A stretch of 64,000 nt of DNA. Source: Bacillus infantis NRRL B-14911 (GTDB lineage: Bacteria; Bacillota; Bacilli; Bacillales; Cytobacillaceae). The notes beneath the pieces are model-generated. The model saw nothing but the letters and a program-made list of their open reading frames with translations. It did no database searches and was not told the origin of the DNA. Shown piece by piece: positions 44,178 to 52,406 of the stretch; within the stretch, counting starts at the first letter, position 1; each line of letters begins with the position of its first letter. Where the stretch lies: NCBI RefSeq assembly GCF_000473245.1, contig NC_022524.1:2318501-2382500 (forward strand), in the 5' to 3' direction. The position numbers were made by a program, and so were the translations under genes.

Positions 44178-45268
44178 AGGCCCGCACCCCCTTTCTTTAA
44201 AAATGCTGCTGCGATATACAAGACTAAAGGAAGGGCAGAACTGAAAATAAGCCCGGCAAAGGACACCGCCCTGCCAATGCTGGTTATCTCCATTTCCCCT
44301 TGCGGAATAAAGGTTAGGATGAAAATGATGCCTGTAGCAGCAAGGACGGCTCTTCTGTGCTTGATTTTAAGCAGCTTGGAGAGGCCCATTCCTGCCAGGT
44401 ATGTATAGCTGATAATCGTTGTTGCAGCTGCCGTCATCCAAACGGTTATAAAGACGAGATCAAGCCTTTCTATGATCTTGAAGGTGATGGCTTTAAGCAT
44501 GTACAGGACAGGTTCCGGGATGAGTACGATCTCCTTCGGGCTGAACATGATAATGCTTGCCATAAACAGATATAAATAAAATACACTGATCACTATCTGG
44601 GCCAAAAAGGCTCCCTTTACTGCCCCCTTTTTTTCCGGCTCCCTGACGAATGCCAGGAAAAACAGTGCCGTTTCTACGCCGAGAAAACCATATACTGCTT
44701 CTTTTGCCCCCCTTAAAATCGGGAGAACTCCTTGTGAGGCAACAGGGAACATATATCGATAATCAATTTCAGGCTCCTTAAAAATGAATAGAGAAAGGAT
44801 GAAAAGAAAGACAATGAATACCGAAGTGAATGAAAACAGAGAGACGATGCTGCTAAAGGAGCCGCTGCAGGCAGAAACGGCTATGAACATCAAAAGAAGA
44901 ATAAGAAGCCAGCGAGGTGTATCAAGCAAAACCCACCGGCCGATGATATCGGCAAAGTTCAGATAAACCAGCAGAGCTGTAGATACAAAATAGCATATAT
45001 AGCCGAGATTGATCAGAGCCCCGCCCCATTTTCCAAACACCTTCCCTGAGAAATCAAACAGTGTCTGATGGGGGAAGCGCCTGCAAAGCAGCCAATAGAA
45101 ATAAATCAAGGAGAAAATAGCAGCGGCTGCCAGCAATAAAGATATCCAGCCGTCATTTTTTGCGGCCATATAAAGTGAATATGGCATGGACAGTATGCCT
45201 GCCCCTATTTGGGTCTGCAGCAGGAGGAAAAATAAATCTTGCTGGTCAATACGTGTCTTCACTTTCAT
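44174..45268 (-). CDS. Spore germinant receptor B subunit (GerAB/GerKB-like permease)
   Basis: A 364-residue APC-superfamily membrane protein with ten helices: QIGAGILSMPYSLYMAAKND at the first helix, WLLCRRFPHQTLFDFSGKVF, and GAKEAVYGFLGVETALFFLA. In GerB proteins this unit binds the germinant or supports ligand recognition. It overlaps the A-subunit gene by 23 bp and the C-subunit gene by 4 bp. Confidence 0.95.
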   Translation of the reverse strand: MKVKTRIDQQDLFFLLLQTQIGAGILSMPYSLYMAAKNDGWISLLLAAAAIFSLIYFYWLLCRRFPHQTLFDFSGKVFGKWGGALINLGYICYFVSTALLVYLNFADIIGRWVLLDTPRWLLILLLMFIAVSACSGSFSSIVSLFSFTSVFIVFLFILSLFIFKEPEIDYRYMFPVASQGVLPILRGAKEAVYGFLGVETALFFLAFVREPEKKGAVKGAFLAQIVISVFYLYLFMASIIMFSPKEIVLIPEPVLYMLKAITFKIIERLDLVFITVWMTAAATTIISYTYLAGMGLSKLLKIKHRRAVLAATGIIFILTFIPQGEMEITSIGRAVSFAGLIFSSALPLVLYIAAAFLKKGGAGL

Positions 45269-46760
45269 TTCTTTTCCACCCCCTCGAGCTCCCCTGTTTA
45301 GTTAAAGAAGCTGCCATTGAATCCTTCGGCCTTTTCTTCATAAGCCATACAGGGACCCTTATGAATGTGTCTTTCAGCTCCTTCAGCCTGAGAGGTGCAA
45401 AAGGACTGAAATACGGAACACCAAATGATTTAAGCTGAGCTAGATGGATCACCAGCAGAAGCAGGCCGAACACAATGCCGATGAAGCCGAATATGCTTGC
45501 CAGAAGCATAAGCGGGAACCCGATAAACCGGAGGGTATTGCTCATTTCAATAGATGGAATGACAAAGGATGCAATTGCGGTCAAGGCCACTACTATGATC
45601 ATGACATTGGAAACGAGGCCGGCTTCCACCACTGCAGTCCCAATAACAAGCCCTCCGACTATGCCAATGGTTTGTGCAATCGGCTGCGGCAGCCGTACTG
45701 CCGCTTCCCTCAGCAGTTCAAGGGCCAGCTGCATGAACATTGCTTCTATGACTGGAGGCACCGGCACAAAATTCAATGACGCCTGAAGTGTGTAAACAAG
45801 TTCAATTGGAACGATTTCATGATGATAGGAAACAACCGCCACATAGAAAGCAGGCAATATCAGCGACAAGATAAATGAGATAAGCCGCAGAAACCGGAAA
45901 AAGGAGCCCAGGTACCAGCGGTTGTTATAATCTTCCGGAGATTGAAAGAAAGCAAAAAATGTCACTGGCATGATCATCACAGAAGGGCTGCCATCCGTAA
46001 TGAGCACAGCCCTTCCTTCCATCAAATGTGCAGCAGCTCTGTCCGGCCTTTCTGTATTCAATATCTGTGGAAACGGAGAAAAAGGATGGTCCTCGATGCA
46101 ATCCTGGATAAATCCTGGACTCTGAATGCTGTCCATGGAAATGCTGGCAAGCCTTTTTGTAATCTCGGTTATCAGTTTTCCGGAGGTGAGGTTTTCTATG
46201 TAAATAAGTGCAGAAGCGGTATTGGTCGCTTTGCCGATCGTTATATATTTTACTTTTAAATTGGGATTCTCGATGCGCTTCCTGATCAAAAGGAGGTTCT
46301 TGCCGATGTTCTCAATGAATCCTTCGTGAGAGCCCTGGATAATATGTTCATTGGCCGGGTCAGAAATTTCTCTGGAAAGGCTGGAAGCTGCAGAAAGAAG
46401 CACACCCTCGGAAGAATCATGCTCCATGGCAAAGCAATATCCTGTCAGAATCCCTTTCAGTGCATCACTCAGGATAGAAGTGCGTTGAACCTCCTGTGTT
46501 TGCGCCTGTTTCTCTATGAGATTTCCTGCTGATAGTGAAAGCGGCTTGATGATTCTTTCCTCAAGCCTGGCATCATCAACCATGCTGGAAAGAAAAAAGA
46601 GATAAAGAGTCCTTCCCTCTGCTTCAATGATCCTTTCCTTGAAGTCATCAGAGCCTTCCATCTTCTTCCTGACATGATCAGCGGATACCAGCTCTTCAGG
46701 CATTTCTTCAGGCTTCCATTGATACTTTTTTTCAGTAGTGTTTTTCTTTTTAAAAGCCAT
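45246..46760 (-). CDS. Spore germinant receptor A subunit (GerAA/GerKA-like)
   Basis: A 504-residue GerA protein: hydrophilic N-terminal domain (TLYLFFLSSMVDDARLEERI, KYITIGKATNTASALIYIEN) and a membrane domain with PGFIQDCIEDHPFSPFPQIL, ITDGSPSVMIMPVTFFAFFQ-S-P-E-D-Y and the PPVIEAMFMQLALELLREAA helix. A subunits form the channel-like part of the receptor in the spore inner membrane. Gene order A-B-C matches gerA/gerB rather than gerK of B. subtilis; the germinant cannot be predicted. A sigma-G-like promoter lies upstream. Confidence 0.96.
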   Translation of the reverse strand: MAFKKKNTTEKKYQWKPEEMPEELVSADHVRKKMEGSDDFKERIIEAEGRTLYLFFLSSMVDDARLEERIIKPLSLSAGNLIEKQAQTQEVQRTSILSDALKGILTGYCFAMEHDSSEGVLLSAASSLSREISDPANEHIIQGSHEGFIENIGKNLLLIRKRIENPNLKVKYITIGKATNTASALIYIENLTSGKLITEITKRLASISMDSIQSPGFIQDCIEDHPFSPFPQILNTERPDRAAAHLMEGRAVLITDGSPSVMIMPVTFFAFFQSPEDYNNRWYLGSFFRFLRLISFILSLILPAFYVAVVSYHHEIVPIELVYTLQASLNFVPVPPVIEAMFMQLALELLREAAVRLPQPIAQTIGIVGGLVIGTAVVEAGLVSNVMIIVVALTAIASFVIPSIEMSNTLRFIGFPLMLLASIFGFIGIVFGLLLLVIHLAQLKSFGVPYFSPFAPLRLKELKDTFIRVPVWLMKKRPKDSMAASLTKQGSSRGWKRNESEDTY

Positions 46761-46805
46761 TGCTTACACCCCGGTTATGCTCTTTCTTTCAGTGCTGGAT
46801 GTTTT

Positions 46806-46834
46806 TATTATGCAGTTTTGCCGGTAATTTACTC
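46806..46834 (-). promoter_or_regulatory. Sigma-G-like promoter of the ger operon
   Basis: On the minus strand GAGTA (46830-46834), 17-bp spacer, CATAATA (46806-46812). The -10 fits the sigma-G CATNNTA pattern; the -35 differs from GHATR at one base. Position 46-74 bp before the gene agrees with forespore expression of ger operons. Confidence 0.55.
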
Positions 46835-46852
46835 GTGTACTTTTTCCTTAAC

Positions 46853-46884
46853 AAAAAAAAGAATGGGAATTCCCATTCTTTTTT
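46853..46884 (-). terminator. Terminator of the acyl-CoA dehydrogenase gene
   Basis: AAAAAAGAATGGG-AATT-CCCATTCTTTTTT, a perfect palindromic stem with T-runs, overlapping the stop codon of the minus-strand gene. Confidence 0.92.
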
Positions 46885-48035
46885 CAGTCAAGCCTTGATA
46901 AGGCTTTGCGGGCAAGCAGCGATATGGTCATATCATCCATTGGAGGATTATGAAGGCCTGCCCTGATATCCAGATAATATTGCTGCAGAGGATTCTGTTC
47001 AGAAAGGCTTCTTGCGCCAACGACCCGAATTGCAAGGTCAGCAACTGTTAATGCTGCATTTGTAACAGCCAGCTTTACAGCACCGAGAAGAGGCTGCATG
47101 GACTCTCTTTCATTTTCTGCGGCCCTGTCCCATCTGTCTGCCGCTGCATAAAGAAACTCTCTTGCCCGCATCAGTTCAAGCTCGATCTCCCCTATTTTCT
47201 GCTGGACAGAAGGGATATCGCTGATGGTTCCCTGGATGCTATTGGGAGAATAACTTTTAGCAAAGCCAGCCGCATAATCCTGGGCTGCTTGTGCAATGCC
47301 AAGATATACCGCTGGAATATGAAGAAGCCAGCCATTCGCCTTTTTGTCCTGCCCCAATATTTCAGCCAGGAATGTCTTATCAATGGAAACCTCATCAAGC
47401 ACAAGATCATGGCTGCCGGTGCCTCTCATACTGACACTGTCCCATGTCTCCTCGATCGACAAACCTTCAGCCTCTCTGGGAACAAGGAAATTTCCTGTCT
47501 TGTCTTCACTTGGAATGAAGGCGCTGACAATAAAATAATCCAGAGCCGGAGCCATCGTTGTAAAGGTCTTTCTGCCGCTGATCACCCAGTTTCCACCCTT
47601 GAGGACTGCTGTAGTCTGGGGCCGTCCGCCCCGTGTCGGGCTGCCTGTCTGCCTTTCCGTTGCGGCACTGTTTATCAGCTTCCCGTCCAGGATTTCACGG
47701 CAAAGAAAGGAAAAAAGTTCGTCATCCCACTTCCTTTTCTCTCCCAGATTTTTCGTTATCCCCATATGCCATCCGATTGCAAGTGCAGTAGAACCATCTC
47801 CTTCTGCGAGCTTTTCCTGCAGCCTGATCATTTCTAGCAATGAGATACCCTTTCCGCCCCGGTCTGCCGGAACAGTAAGGGATGTGTAGCCGGAAGCTTT
47901 CAGGTCTAAAATATTTCTATGTGGGAAGCTCCCTCTATTTTCCTTTGATCGGCTCCGCTCCTTGAAGATGGCGGACAGCTCTTTCATCTGTTCGTATTTG
48001 TCTGCTTCACCCGCAGCTTTGATAAAATCGCGCAC
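46884..48035 (-). CDS. Acyl-CoA dehydrogenase-family flavoprotein (YdbM/DszC-like)
   Basis: About 383 residues with the acyl-CoA dehydrogenase fold: the LQEKLAEGDGSTALAIGWHM helix, NSAATERQTGSPTRGG in place of the usual AxTEPxxGSD motif, GGNWVISGRKTFTTMAPALD and RGTGSHDLVLDEV. This fits the YdbM/DszC/SfnC branch of FMN-dependent monooxygenases acting on sulfur compounds more than beta-oxidation enzymes; B. subtilis ydbM belongs to sulfur-control regulons. GTG 48033-48035 is chosen because AAGGAGG lies 6 nt before it; the upstream ATG at 48059 has no such site. Confidence 0.85.
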   Translation of the reverse strand: MRDFIKAAGEADKYEQMKELSAIFKERSRSKENRGSFPHRNILDLKASGYTSLTVPADRGGKGISLLEMIRLQEKLAEGDGSTALAIGWHMGITKNLGEKRKWDDELFSFLCREILDGKLINSAATERQTGSPTRGGRPQTTAVLKGGNWVISGRKTFTTMAPALDYFIVSAFIPSEDKTGNFLVPREAEGLSIEETWDSVSMRGTGSHDLVLDEVSIDKTFLAEILGQDKKANGWLLHIPAVYLGIAQAAQDYAAGFAKSYSPNSIQGTISDIPSVQQKIGEIELELMRAREFLYAAADRWDRAAENERESMQPLLGAVKLAVTNAALTVADLAIRVVGARSLSEQNPLQQYYLDIRAGLHNPPMDDMTISLLARKALSRLD

Positions 48036-48139
48036 ATTACTCCTCCTTAACTTTTCCATTCAAAATCACGTTACTACTATTATTAATCAGATGGGGTTAG
48101 TGTGCAATTATTGTGAATTAAAATTGGGGGCAGGATGTG

Positions 48140-48715
48140 CTTGGTGCCACTATTGTGATATGAAATAAAAAAATAGTGGTCAAAGCCGGTGGAGGTAAAA
48201 CCACTACCGTGAAGAAAAACAACGAAAATAGTGGCTTCAGCCGGTAGCGGTGAGACCAATATTTTGAAGAAAAATGAAAATAGTGGCTCCAGCCACAGGA
48301 GCTGGGACCACTATCCTGAAGCAAAATAAAAATAGTGACTCCAGCCACAGGAGCTGGGACCACTATCGTGAAGAAAAACGAAAATAGTGGCTCCAGCCAC
48401 AGGAGCTGGGACCACTATCCTGAAGAAAAATGAAAATAGTGGCTCCAGCCGGAGGAGCTGGGACCACTATCCTGAAAAAAATAAAAATAGTGGCTCCAGC
48501 CACAGGAGCTGGGACCACTATCCTGAAAAAAATAAAAATAGTGGCTCCAGCCACAGGAGCTGGGACCACTATCCTGAAGAAAAACGAAAATAGTGGCTCC
48601 AGCCACAGGAGCTGGGACCACTATCCTGAAGAAAAATGGAAATAGTGGCTCCAGCCGGAGGAACTGGAACCACTTTCCTGAAGAAAAATGAAAATAGTGA
48701 CTCCAGTAAGATGTG
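48140..48715. repeat. Tandem hairpin array B: 11 copies of a 52-bp unit
   Basis: Copies of ATAGTGGCTCCAGC start at 48173, 48228, 48280, 48332, 48384, 48436, 48487, 48538, 48590, 48642 and 48694 (spacing 51-55, mostly 52 bp). Each unit is left arm ATAGTGGCTCCAGC, 7-nt loop (CACAGGA or CGGAGGA), right arm GCTGGGACCACTAT, then a ~17-nt A-rich linker CCTGAAGAAAAATGAAA. Central copies are nearly identical and edge copies degenerate. The array lies between ComFB and the acyl-CoA dehydrogenase gene, both minus strand. Overlapping ORFs on both strands are by-products of the repeat. Confidence 0.95.
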
Positions 48716-48772
48716 CAGGAATCAACCACAATTTATTAAAAAAGAAACTCGATACCTCCGCTTCACTGACTG

Positions 48773-49051
48773 CTAATGCTTCGGATATTTACTCACCACA
48801 TGAATCGCATTGATGATTCTTTTATTGATCCATTTCCGGTTTTCCTCTGTGTTCAGCTGTTCAAATACCATTTTCCTGCCTTCTTCTGTAGTTACATAAT
48901 GGTTTGGCAGATTATTGAGGCTGATGGCGATAATATCGGCGCGGCACTTCATACATTGGCAGAAGGTTTGATAATCCGGGCTCAGCATAAGGACTTTTAC
49001 GAGTGTTGCGACAATTTCTTCCATAACATTAACGTATTCCGGTTGTTTCAA
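48773..49051 (-). CDS. comFB: ComFB-family protein
   Basis: A 92-residue protein matching the late-competence ComFB family: VNVMEEIVATLVKVLM at the N-terminus, the cysteine cluster CQCMKCRADI (C31, C33, C36) and the ALNNLP-like motif IAISLNNLPNHYVTTEEGR. ComFB homologues bind cyclic di-nucleotides in cyanobacteria and zinc in Bacillus; the role in Bacillus is not settled. It stands alone, not inside a comF operon. Confidence 0.88.
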   Translation of the reverse strand: MKQPEYVNVMEEIVATLVKVLMLSPDYQTFCQCMKCRADIIAISLNNLPNHYVTTEEGRKMVFEQLNTEENRKWINKRIINAIHVVSKYPKH

Positions 49052-49189
49052 TCAATCTCCCGCCTTTTACAAGATGTCTGGTGGAACGGTAATTAAGTAA
49101 ATAACGAATAAGGGCATAGACTGCACTCTTTTTTTCAATACTAATACACAATGATGACAGGCTAACTAATTATAAAGGAAGTGAGCGGT

Positions 49190-49525
49190 TTGAAAAAGTC
49201 GATACTGATTATATTATTGTTAAGTTTCCCTGCTCTGCTTTCCCCTTCTGCTGCAAATATCCGGCATATCTCAGCTGCACAGCAGACGCCAGCATATGCC
49301 AAATGGGGAAAGCTAGCGATGACCAATACAAAAATAAAGTATCCCGGAGCAAGAATCCTTGATTATCTTCATGTAGGCAGAACAACACAGGGATCCAACT
49401 GTACAGAAACCTTCAAACTTTGGCTTGCCAGGGACAATCGGGAATTCGGTGTCTTTGTCCGTATAACTTTTGATGAAAAAACAGAAAAAATCCGAGCAAT
49501 TACCTATCAGGAGACGCCAAGATAG
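49190..49525 (+). CDS. Secreted DUF3889-like protein
   Basis: About 111 residues: signal peptide (KKSILIILLLSFPALLSPSA) followed by a small domain with YAKWGKLAMTNTKIKYPGAR, ILDYLHVGR and a FGVFVRITFDEKTEKI strand. This resembles the DUF3889 family (B. subtilis YqzG/YdhT-adjacent proteins) of secreted Bacillus proteins with unknown function. TTG 49190 has AAGGAAG 8 nt upstream; GTG 49181 lies too close to it. Confidence 0.78.
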   Translation: MKKSILIILLLSFPALLSPSAANIRHISAAQQTPAYAKWGKLAMTNTKIKYPGARILDYLHVGRTTQGSNCTETFKLWLARDNREFGVFVRITFDEKTEKIRAITYQETPR

Positions 49526-49584
49526 ATAGGAGAAAAAATGCTGATAAGCATTAATTTATACCTATATGGCCCGAAAAGCAAGAA

Positions 49585-49632
49585 GCACGAAGAAAAAATC
49601 CGGGAAAAGTTCTCCGGGATTTTTCTTCGTGC
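49585..49632. terminator. Long bidirectional terminator
   Basis: GCACGAAGAAAAAATCC ... GGATTTTTCTTCGTGC with an inner GGGAA/TTCTC part; a ~20-bp stem after the DUF3889-like gene. A T-rich run follows at 49634-49639. Confidence 0.85.
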
Positions 49633-49671
49633 ATTTTTTCTTTATAATGATATAAAAAGGAGGCTGAATCA

Positions 49672-49998
49672 ATGGCAGAAGAAGAAAAGACACAGCCGCA
49701 CATTATGAAGGATCTGGATGAAGAAACCTTATTCATTGTATCGCAGACATTTAAAGCATTATCCGATCCGACCAGGCTCAGAATCCTGAACCTGCTTTTT
49801 CAAGGGGAGCACTCAGTGAACGAAATTGCTGAAAAACTTACTCTGCTTCAATCGACGGTTTCCCATCAGCTGCGGTTTTTAAAAAATCTCAGGCTGGTTA
49901 AATTCAGGCGTGAGGGCACTACCTTATATTATTCCCATGATGACGAACATGTGATGGGGATCCTCCTGCAAACCATCGAGCATGCCAGCCACCATTAA
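49672..49998 (+). CDS. czrA: ArsR/SmtB-family zinc-type repressor (CzrA-like)
   Basis: A 108-residue winged-helix repressor: [16 protein letters not shown], helix-turn-helix [20 protein letters not shown], and the alpha-5 metal site with D91, H93 near the C-terminus of the wing and H104, H107 in EHASHH. This D-x-H...H-x-x-H set is the Zn(II)/Co(II) site of CzrA, which releases DNA on zinc binding and derepresses efflux. Start follows AAAAGGAGGC. It converges on czcD, its likely target, with a 4-bp overlap of the two stop regions. Confidence 0.92.
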   Translation: MAEEEKTQPHIMKDLDEETLFIVSQTFKALSDPTRLRILNLLFQGEHSVNEIAEKLTLLQSTVSHQLRFLKNLRLVKFRREGTTLYYSHDDEHVMGILLQTIEHASHH

Positions 49999-50912
49999 TT
50001 GCATGTGCCATGCGCACTTGGGCAGCCTTTTTCATATCTTTCCACCTGGATGGTGCTGTGGTCGATTCCGTACTGGTTATGAAGGGCAGTCTGTGCTTCC
50101 CTAAGGACTTCATCGTGACGGCCTTCCTCTGTAATAGCGATATGGCAGCTGAGCATCGGCACTCCTGATGTGATCGACCAGATATGGAGATCGTGAATTT
50201 CTTTTACAGATGCGATGCCTTCCAGAGAGCTGCGGATGCTGGAGGCGTCAATCTGTTCAGGTGCTCCTTCCATCAATATATGGAAGGAATCCTTTGTAAC
50301 TCTCCATCCGCTGATAATGATCAGGATGGCAACGATGACGCTTGCAATCGGATCTGCAATGCCCCAATTAAAGAAATAAATCAGCAAAGCTGCGGTGATG
50401 GCACCTACAGAGCCCAGCATATCGCCAAGTACATGGAGAAAGGCGCTTCTTACATTCAGGTTCTCATCTTTGTCGCCCTTCATCAGTATCCAGGCCGCAA
50501 TGATGTTGACAATAAGGCCGAGAACCGAGATAGCAAGCATCCCCATGCTTTGGACTGCCGGCGGGTCCATAATCCTTTGGACGGCCTCATAAAAGATGTA
50601 AATGGAAATCGCGATCAGCGTCAGGCCATTCAATGCAGCTGCAATGATTTCAAATCTCTTATAGCCATAAGATTTTGCTGCAGTTGCCTGCTTTTCTCCA
50701 AGCTTTATAGCAAAAAAGCTCAGTCCCAGGGCGACAGCGTCGCTGAGCATATGGCCGGCATCTGATAAAAGAGCTAGGCTGTTTGTCAGGATGCCCCCTA
50801 TAACTTCAACGACCATAAAAGAAGCGATGATGATAAATGAAAGAAAGAGCGCCCGTTTGTTGCTTGAATGTCCGTGAGAATGTCCGTGTCCATGATTATG
50901 ATGGTGTCCCAT
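49995..50912 (-). CDS. czcD: Zn/Co/Cd efflux CDF transporter CzcD
   Basis: A 305-residue CDF protein: His-rich N-terminus ([14 protein letters not shown]), six helices with metal-site residues in [20 protein letters not shown] (H-x-x-x-D) and [15 protein letters not shown], and a C-terminal domain ([20 protein letters not shown]-x-H). It exports zinc, cobalt and cadmium against protons or K+. Start follows AAGGAGGG. It is convergent with czrA rather than in an operon with it, and a palindrome just upstream may be the CzrA operator. Confidence 0.95.
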   Translation of the reverse strand: MGHHHNHGHGHSHGHSSNKRALFLSFIIIASFMVVEVIGGILTNSLALLSDAGHMLSDAVALGLSFFAIKLGEKQATAAKSYGYKRFEIIAAALNGLTLIAISIYIFYEAVQRIMDPPAVQSMGMLAISVLGLIVNIIAAWILMKGDKDENLNVRSAFLHVLGDMLGSVGAITAALLIYFFNWGIADPIASVIVAILIIISGWRVTKDSFHILMEGAPEQIDASSIRSSLEGIASVKEIHDLHIWSITSGVPMLSCHIAITEEGRHDEVLREAQTALHNQYGIDHSTIQVERYEKGCPSAHGTCN

Positions 50913-50924
50913 TTCATTCCCTCC

Positions 50925-50950
50925 TTATATGAGTATATGTACATATATTA
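50925..50950. promoter_or_regulatory. Palindromic operator upstream of czcD
   Basis: TATATGTACATATA (50934-50947) is a perfect 14-bp palindrome, flanked by another ATATGA half site, 6-25 bp before the czcD ribosome binding site. The ATATGnnnnCATAT form agrees with ArsR/SmtB-family operators. Confidence 0.55.
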
Positions 50951-51070
50951 TGCTATAAGTATGAAGGATGTTCAAATATTTTCTGGAGCTATCATTTATT
51001 TTCCCTGCTTTTTTCCGCATTTAAACCGTTTTATCTTCTGTTTCAAAAACCAGGACTAAATGAACTCATA

Positions 51071-51094
51071 AAAAGACGCCCTATTCCAGGCGCC
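51071..51094 (-). terminator. Terminator of the bactofilin-like gene
   Basis: On the minus strand GGCGCC, 8-nt loop, GGCGTC (one G-T pair) followed by TTTTT. Confidence 0.55.
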
Positions 51095-51122
51095 CAGTCA
51101 GCTGTATATTCCAGGTAATAGA

Positions 51123-51851
51123 TTATATTTGCCTGCTCTCCAAAGCCGTACCGTTCCCCTCATATTTGAGGGATCCTGTATACTCCACAATATCAGCAAT
51201 GGCATTTTCACCTATCACAATATGATTTCCCCTTACCATCTTCACATTCGTATTTTCGAGATGTATATCTTCACCTTCTATCAAAGCTGCTTCAAGCCGG
51301 GAAGGAAAAAAAGATTGGAGCAGCCCTCTGAGCGGATTGTCTTTCTTTTGCCTGATTAGAATGCTTTTTCCTCTCATCTCTTGCACTTTGCACTCGCCCA
51401 TGATAAAAGACTCTATGCTCTCTGCCGCCAAATGGCTGCTGATTATAAATTGGCCTTTTGATTTAAATTCCTCTGTTTCCACACCGCCGCCTGCAGTAAG
51501 CCTGCCATTAACAATAATTTTTCTGGATGCGAGCCTTCCGCCGATTCTTCCTTTTCCATTTACCTTAATTTCGTCCGCAACAGCCACATCGCCGGAAAAG
51601 CCTGCGCTCCCGTCGATAGACAGCGCTGCCCCTGAGAAGCTTCCGGCAATCGACGCATTTCCATTGATTTTAGCTTTTTCAAAAGATAGCAGGTCTCCGT
51701 TGAATTGTCCTGAACCATTGCAATCAAATATGCGGCATTCAATATTGCCATTGACAGTGCCTTTTCCGTTGATGCTTACCTTATCATAGCTCCCGCCGTC
51801 CGAAGACCCAACCCCATTTATGGACAGCTTCCCTGCTCCTTGTAAAATCAT
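51123..51851 (-). CDS. Bactofilin-like polymer-forming protein
   Basis: A 242-residue protein made of short beta-helical repeats rich in G-x-(I/V)-x-G: YDKVSINGKGTVNGNIECRI, KAKINGNASIAGSFSGAALS, IKVNGKGRIGGRLASRKIIV and a final HIVIGENAIADIVEYTG. It has the right-handed beta-helix pattern of DUF583/bactofilin proteins such as B. subtilis YhbE/YhbF (BacE/BacF) but is longer than typical (~150 aa), with a second helix segment after residue 150. Likely a cytosolic or membrane-associated polymer; partners unknown. Confidence 0.82.
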   Translation of the reverse strand: MILQGAGKLSINGVGSSDGGSYDKVSINGKGTVNGNIECRIFDCNGSGQFNGDLLSFEKAKINGNASIAGSFSGAALSIDGSAGFSGDVAVADEIKVNGKGRIGGRLASRKIIVNGRLTAGGGVETEEFKSKGQFIISSHLAAESIESFIMGECKVQEMRGKSILIRQKKDNPLRGLLQSFFPSRLEAALIEGEDIHLENTNVKMVRGNHIVIGENAIADIVEYTGSLKYEGNGTALESRQI

Positions 51852-51985
51852 TATGATCTCCTTTTAGAGTAGATTTTTGTATATCATATCATAATGATGG
51901 AATATTCATTATAACATTTTGAATATTTTAATATTTAATGAAACATTTTCAGCTCTTTCATCGTATAGATGACGAGGTGATAGTT

Positions 51986-52315
51986 ATGAGCAGGAATACG
52001 ATTGTCTTTATAGCTGCTTTAGCAGCTGAAGCTTTGGCCGCATGGGGAGTGGCAGCATATTTTTCTGTAAGGTTTATTGAAGTGCTCTTCTTTATTGGTG
52101 CCGCATTTGCTGCAGTCACTTTTATTTTTTCAACAAGCGGCGGTTCGCCCCAGAGGCACATCAACAGCATGGTGGGCGCCCAAACGGGGATCATCCAGAA
52201 AGATGAACCCTTCTTCTTCAGAAAAGGCCCGGTCTTTTTTGCATCTCTCGTCCTTGCTGTCATCGGCTTGATCTTCTTCGTCCTTCTTATTGCAGGAATC
52301 ATTCCGCCAGCCTAG
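51986..52315 (+). CDS. Small membrane protein, 109 aa
   Basis: Three predicted helices: NTIVFIAALAAEALAAWGVA, VLFFIGAAFAAVTFIFST and FFASLVLAVIGLIFFVLLIA, with a polar loop (SGGSPQRHINSMVGAQTG) between the second and third. The ATG at 51986 follows GAGGTGATAGTT; the longer frame upstream has no ribosome binding site. Family not recognised with certainty (DUF3899-like appearance). Confidence 0.78.
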   Translation: MSRNTIVFIAALAAEALAAWGVAAYFSVRFIEVLFFIGAAFAAVTFIFSTSGGSPQRHINSMVGAQTGIIQKDEPFFFRKGPVFFASLVLAVIGLIFFVLLIAGIIPPA

Positions 52316-52363
52316 AAGAGTTCAGAGCATCGGGCGCGCCTAACGGCTTGCCTCTTGCTGCAT

Positions 52364-52402
52364 AAAAAAATGCACCTCAGGCTTAAAAGCAGGGTGCATT
52401 TT
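52364..52402. terminator. Bidirectional terminator
   Basis: AAAATGCACC, 16-nt loop, GGTGCATTTT with a long A-run on the left, between the convergent 109-aa and RsbR-type genes. Confidence 0.85.
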
Positions 52403-52406
52403 CTAA

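Noticed and set aside
48140-48715. CRISPR array or repetitive protein genes on both strands (68-104 codon frames)
   Set aside because: No unique spacers. The open frames exist only because the repeat lacks stops in some phases, and a 52-bp period shifts frame every unit, so no stable peptide repeat is kept beyond short runs.
50184-50765. 193-codon plus-strand frame inside czcD
   Set aside because: Antisense shadow of CzcD.
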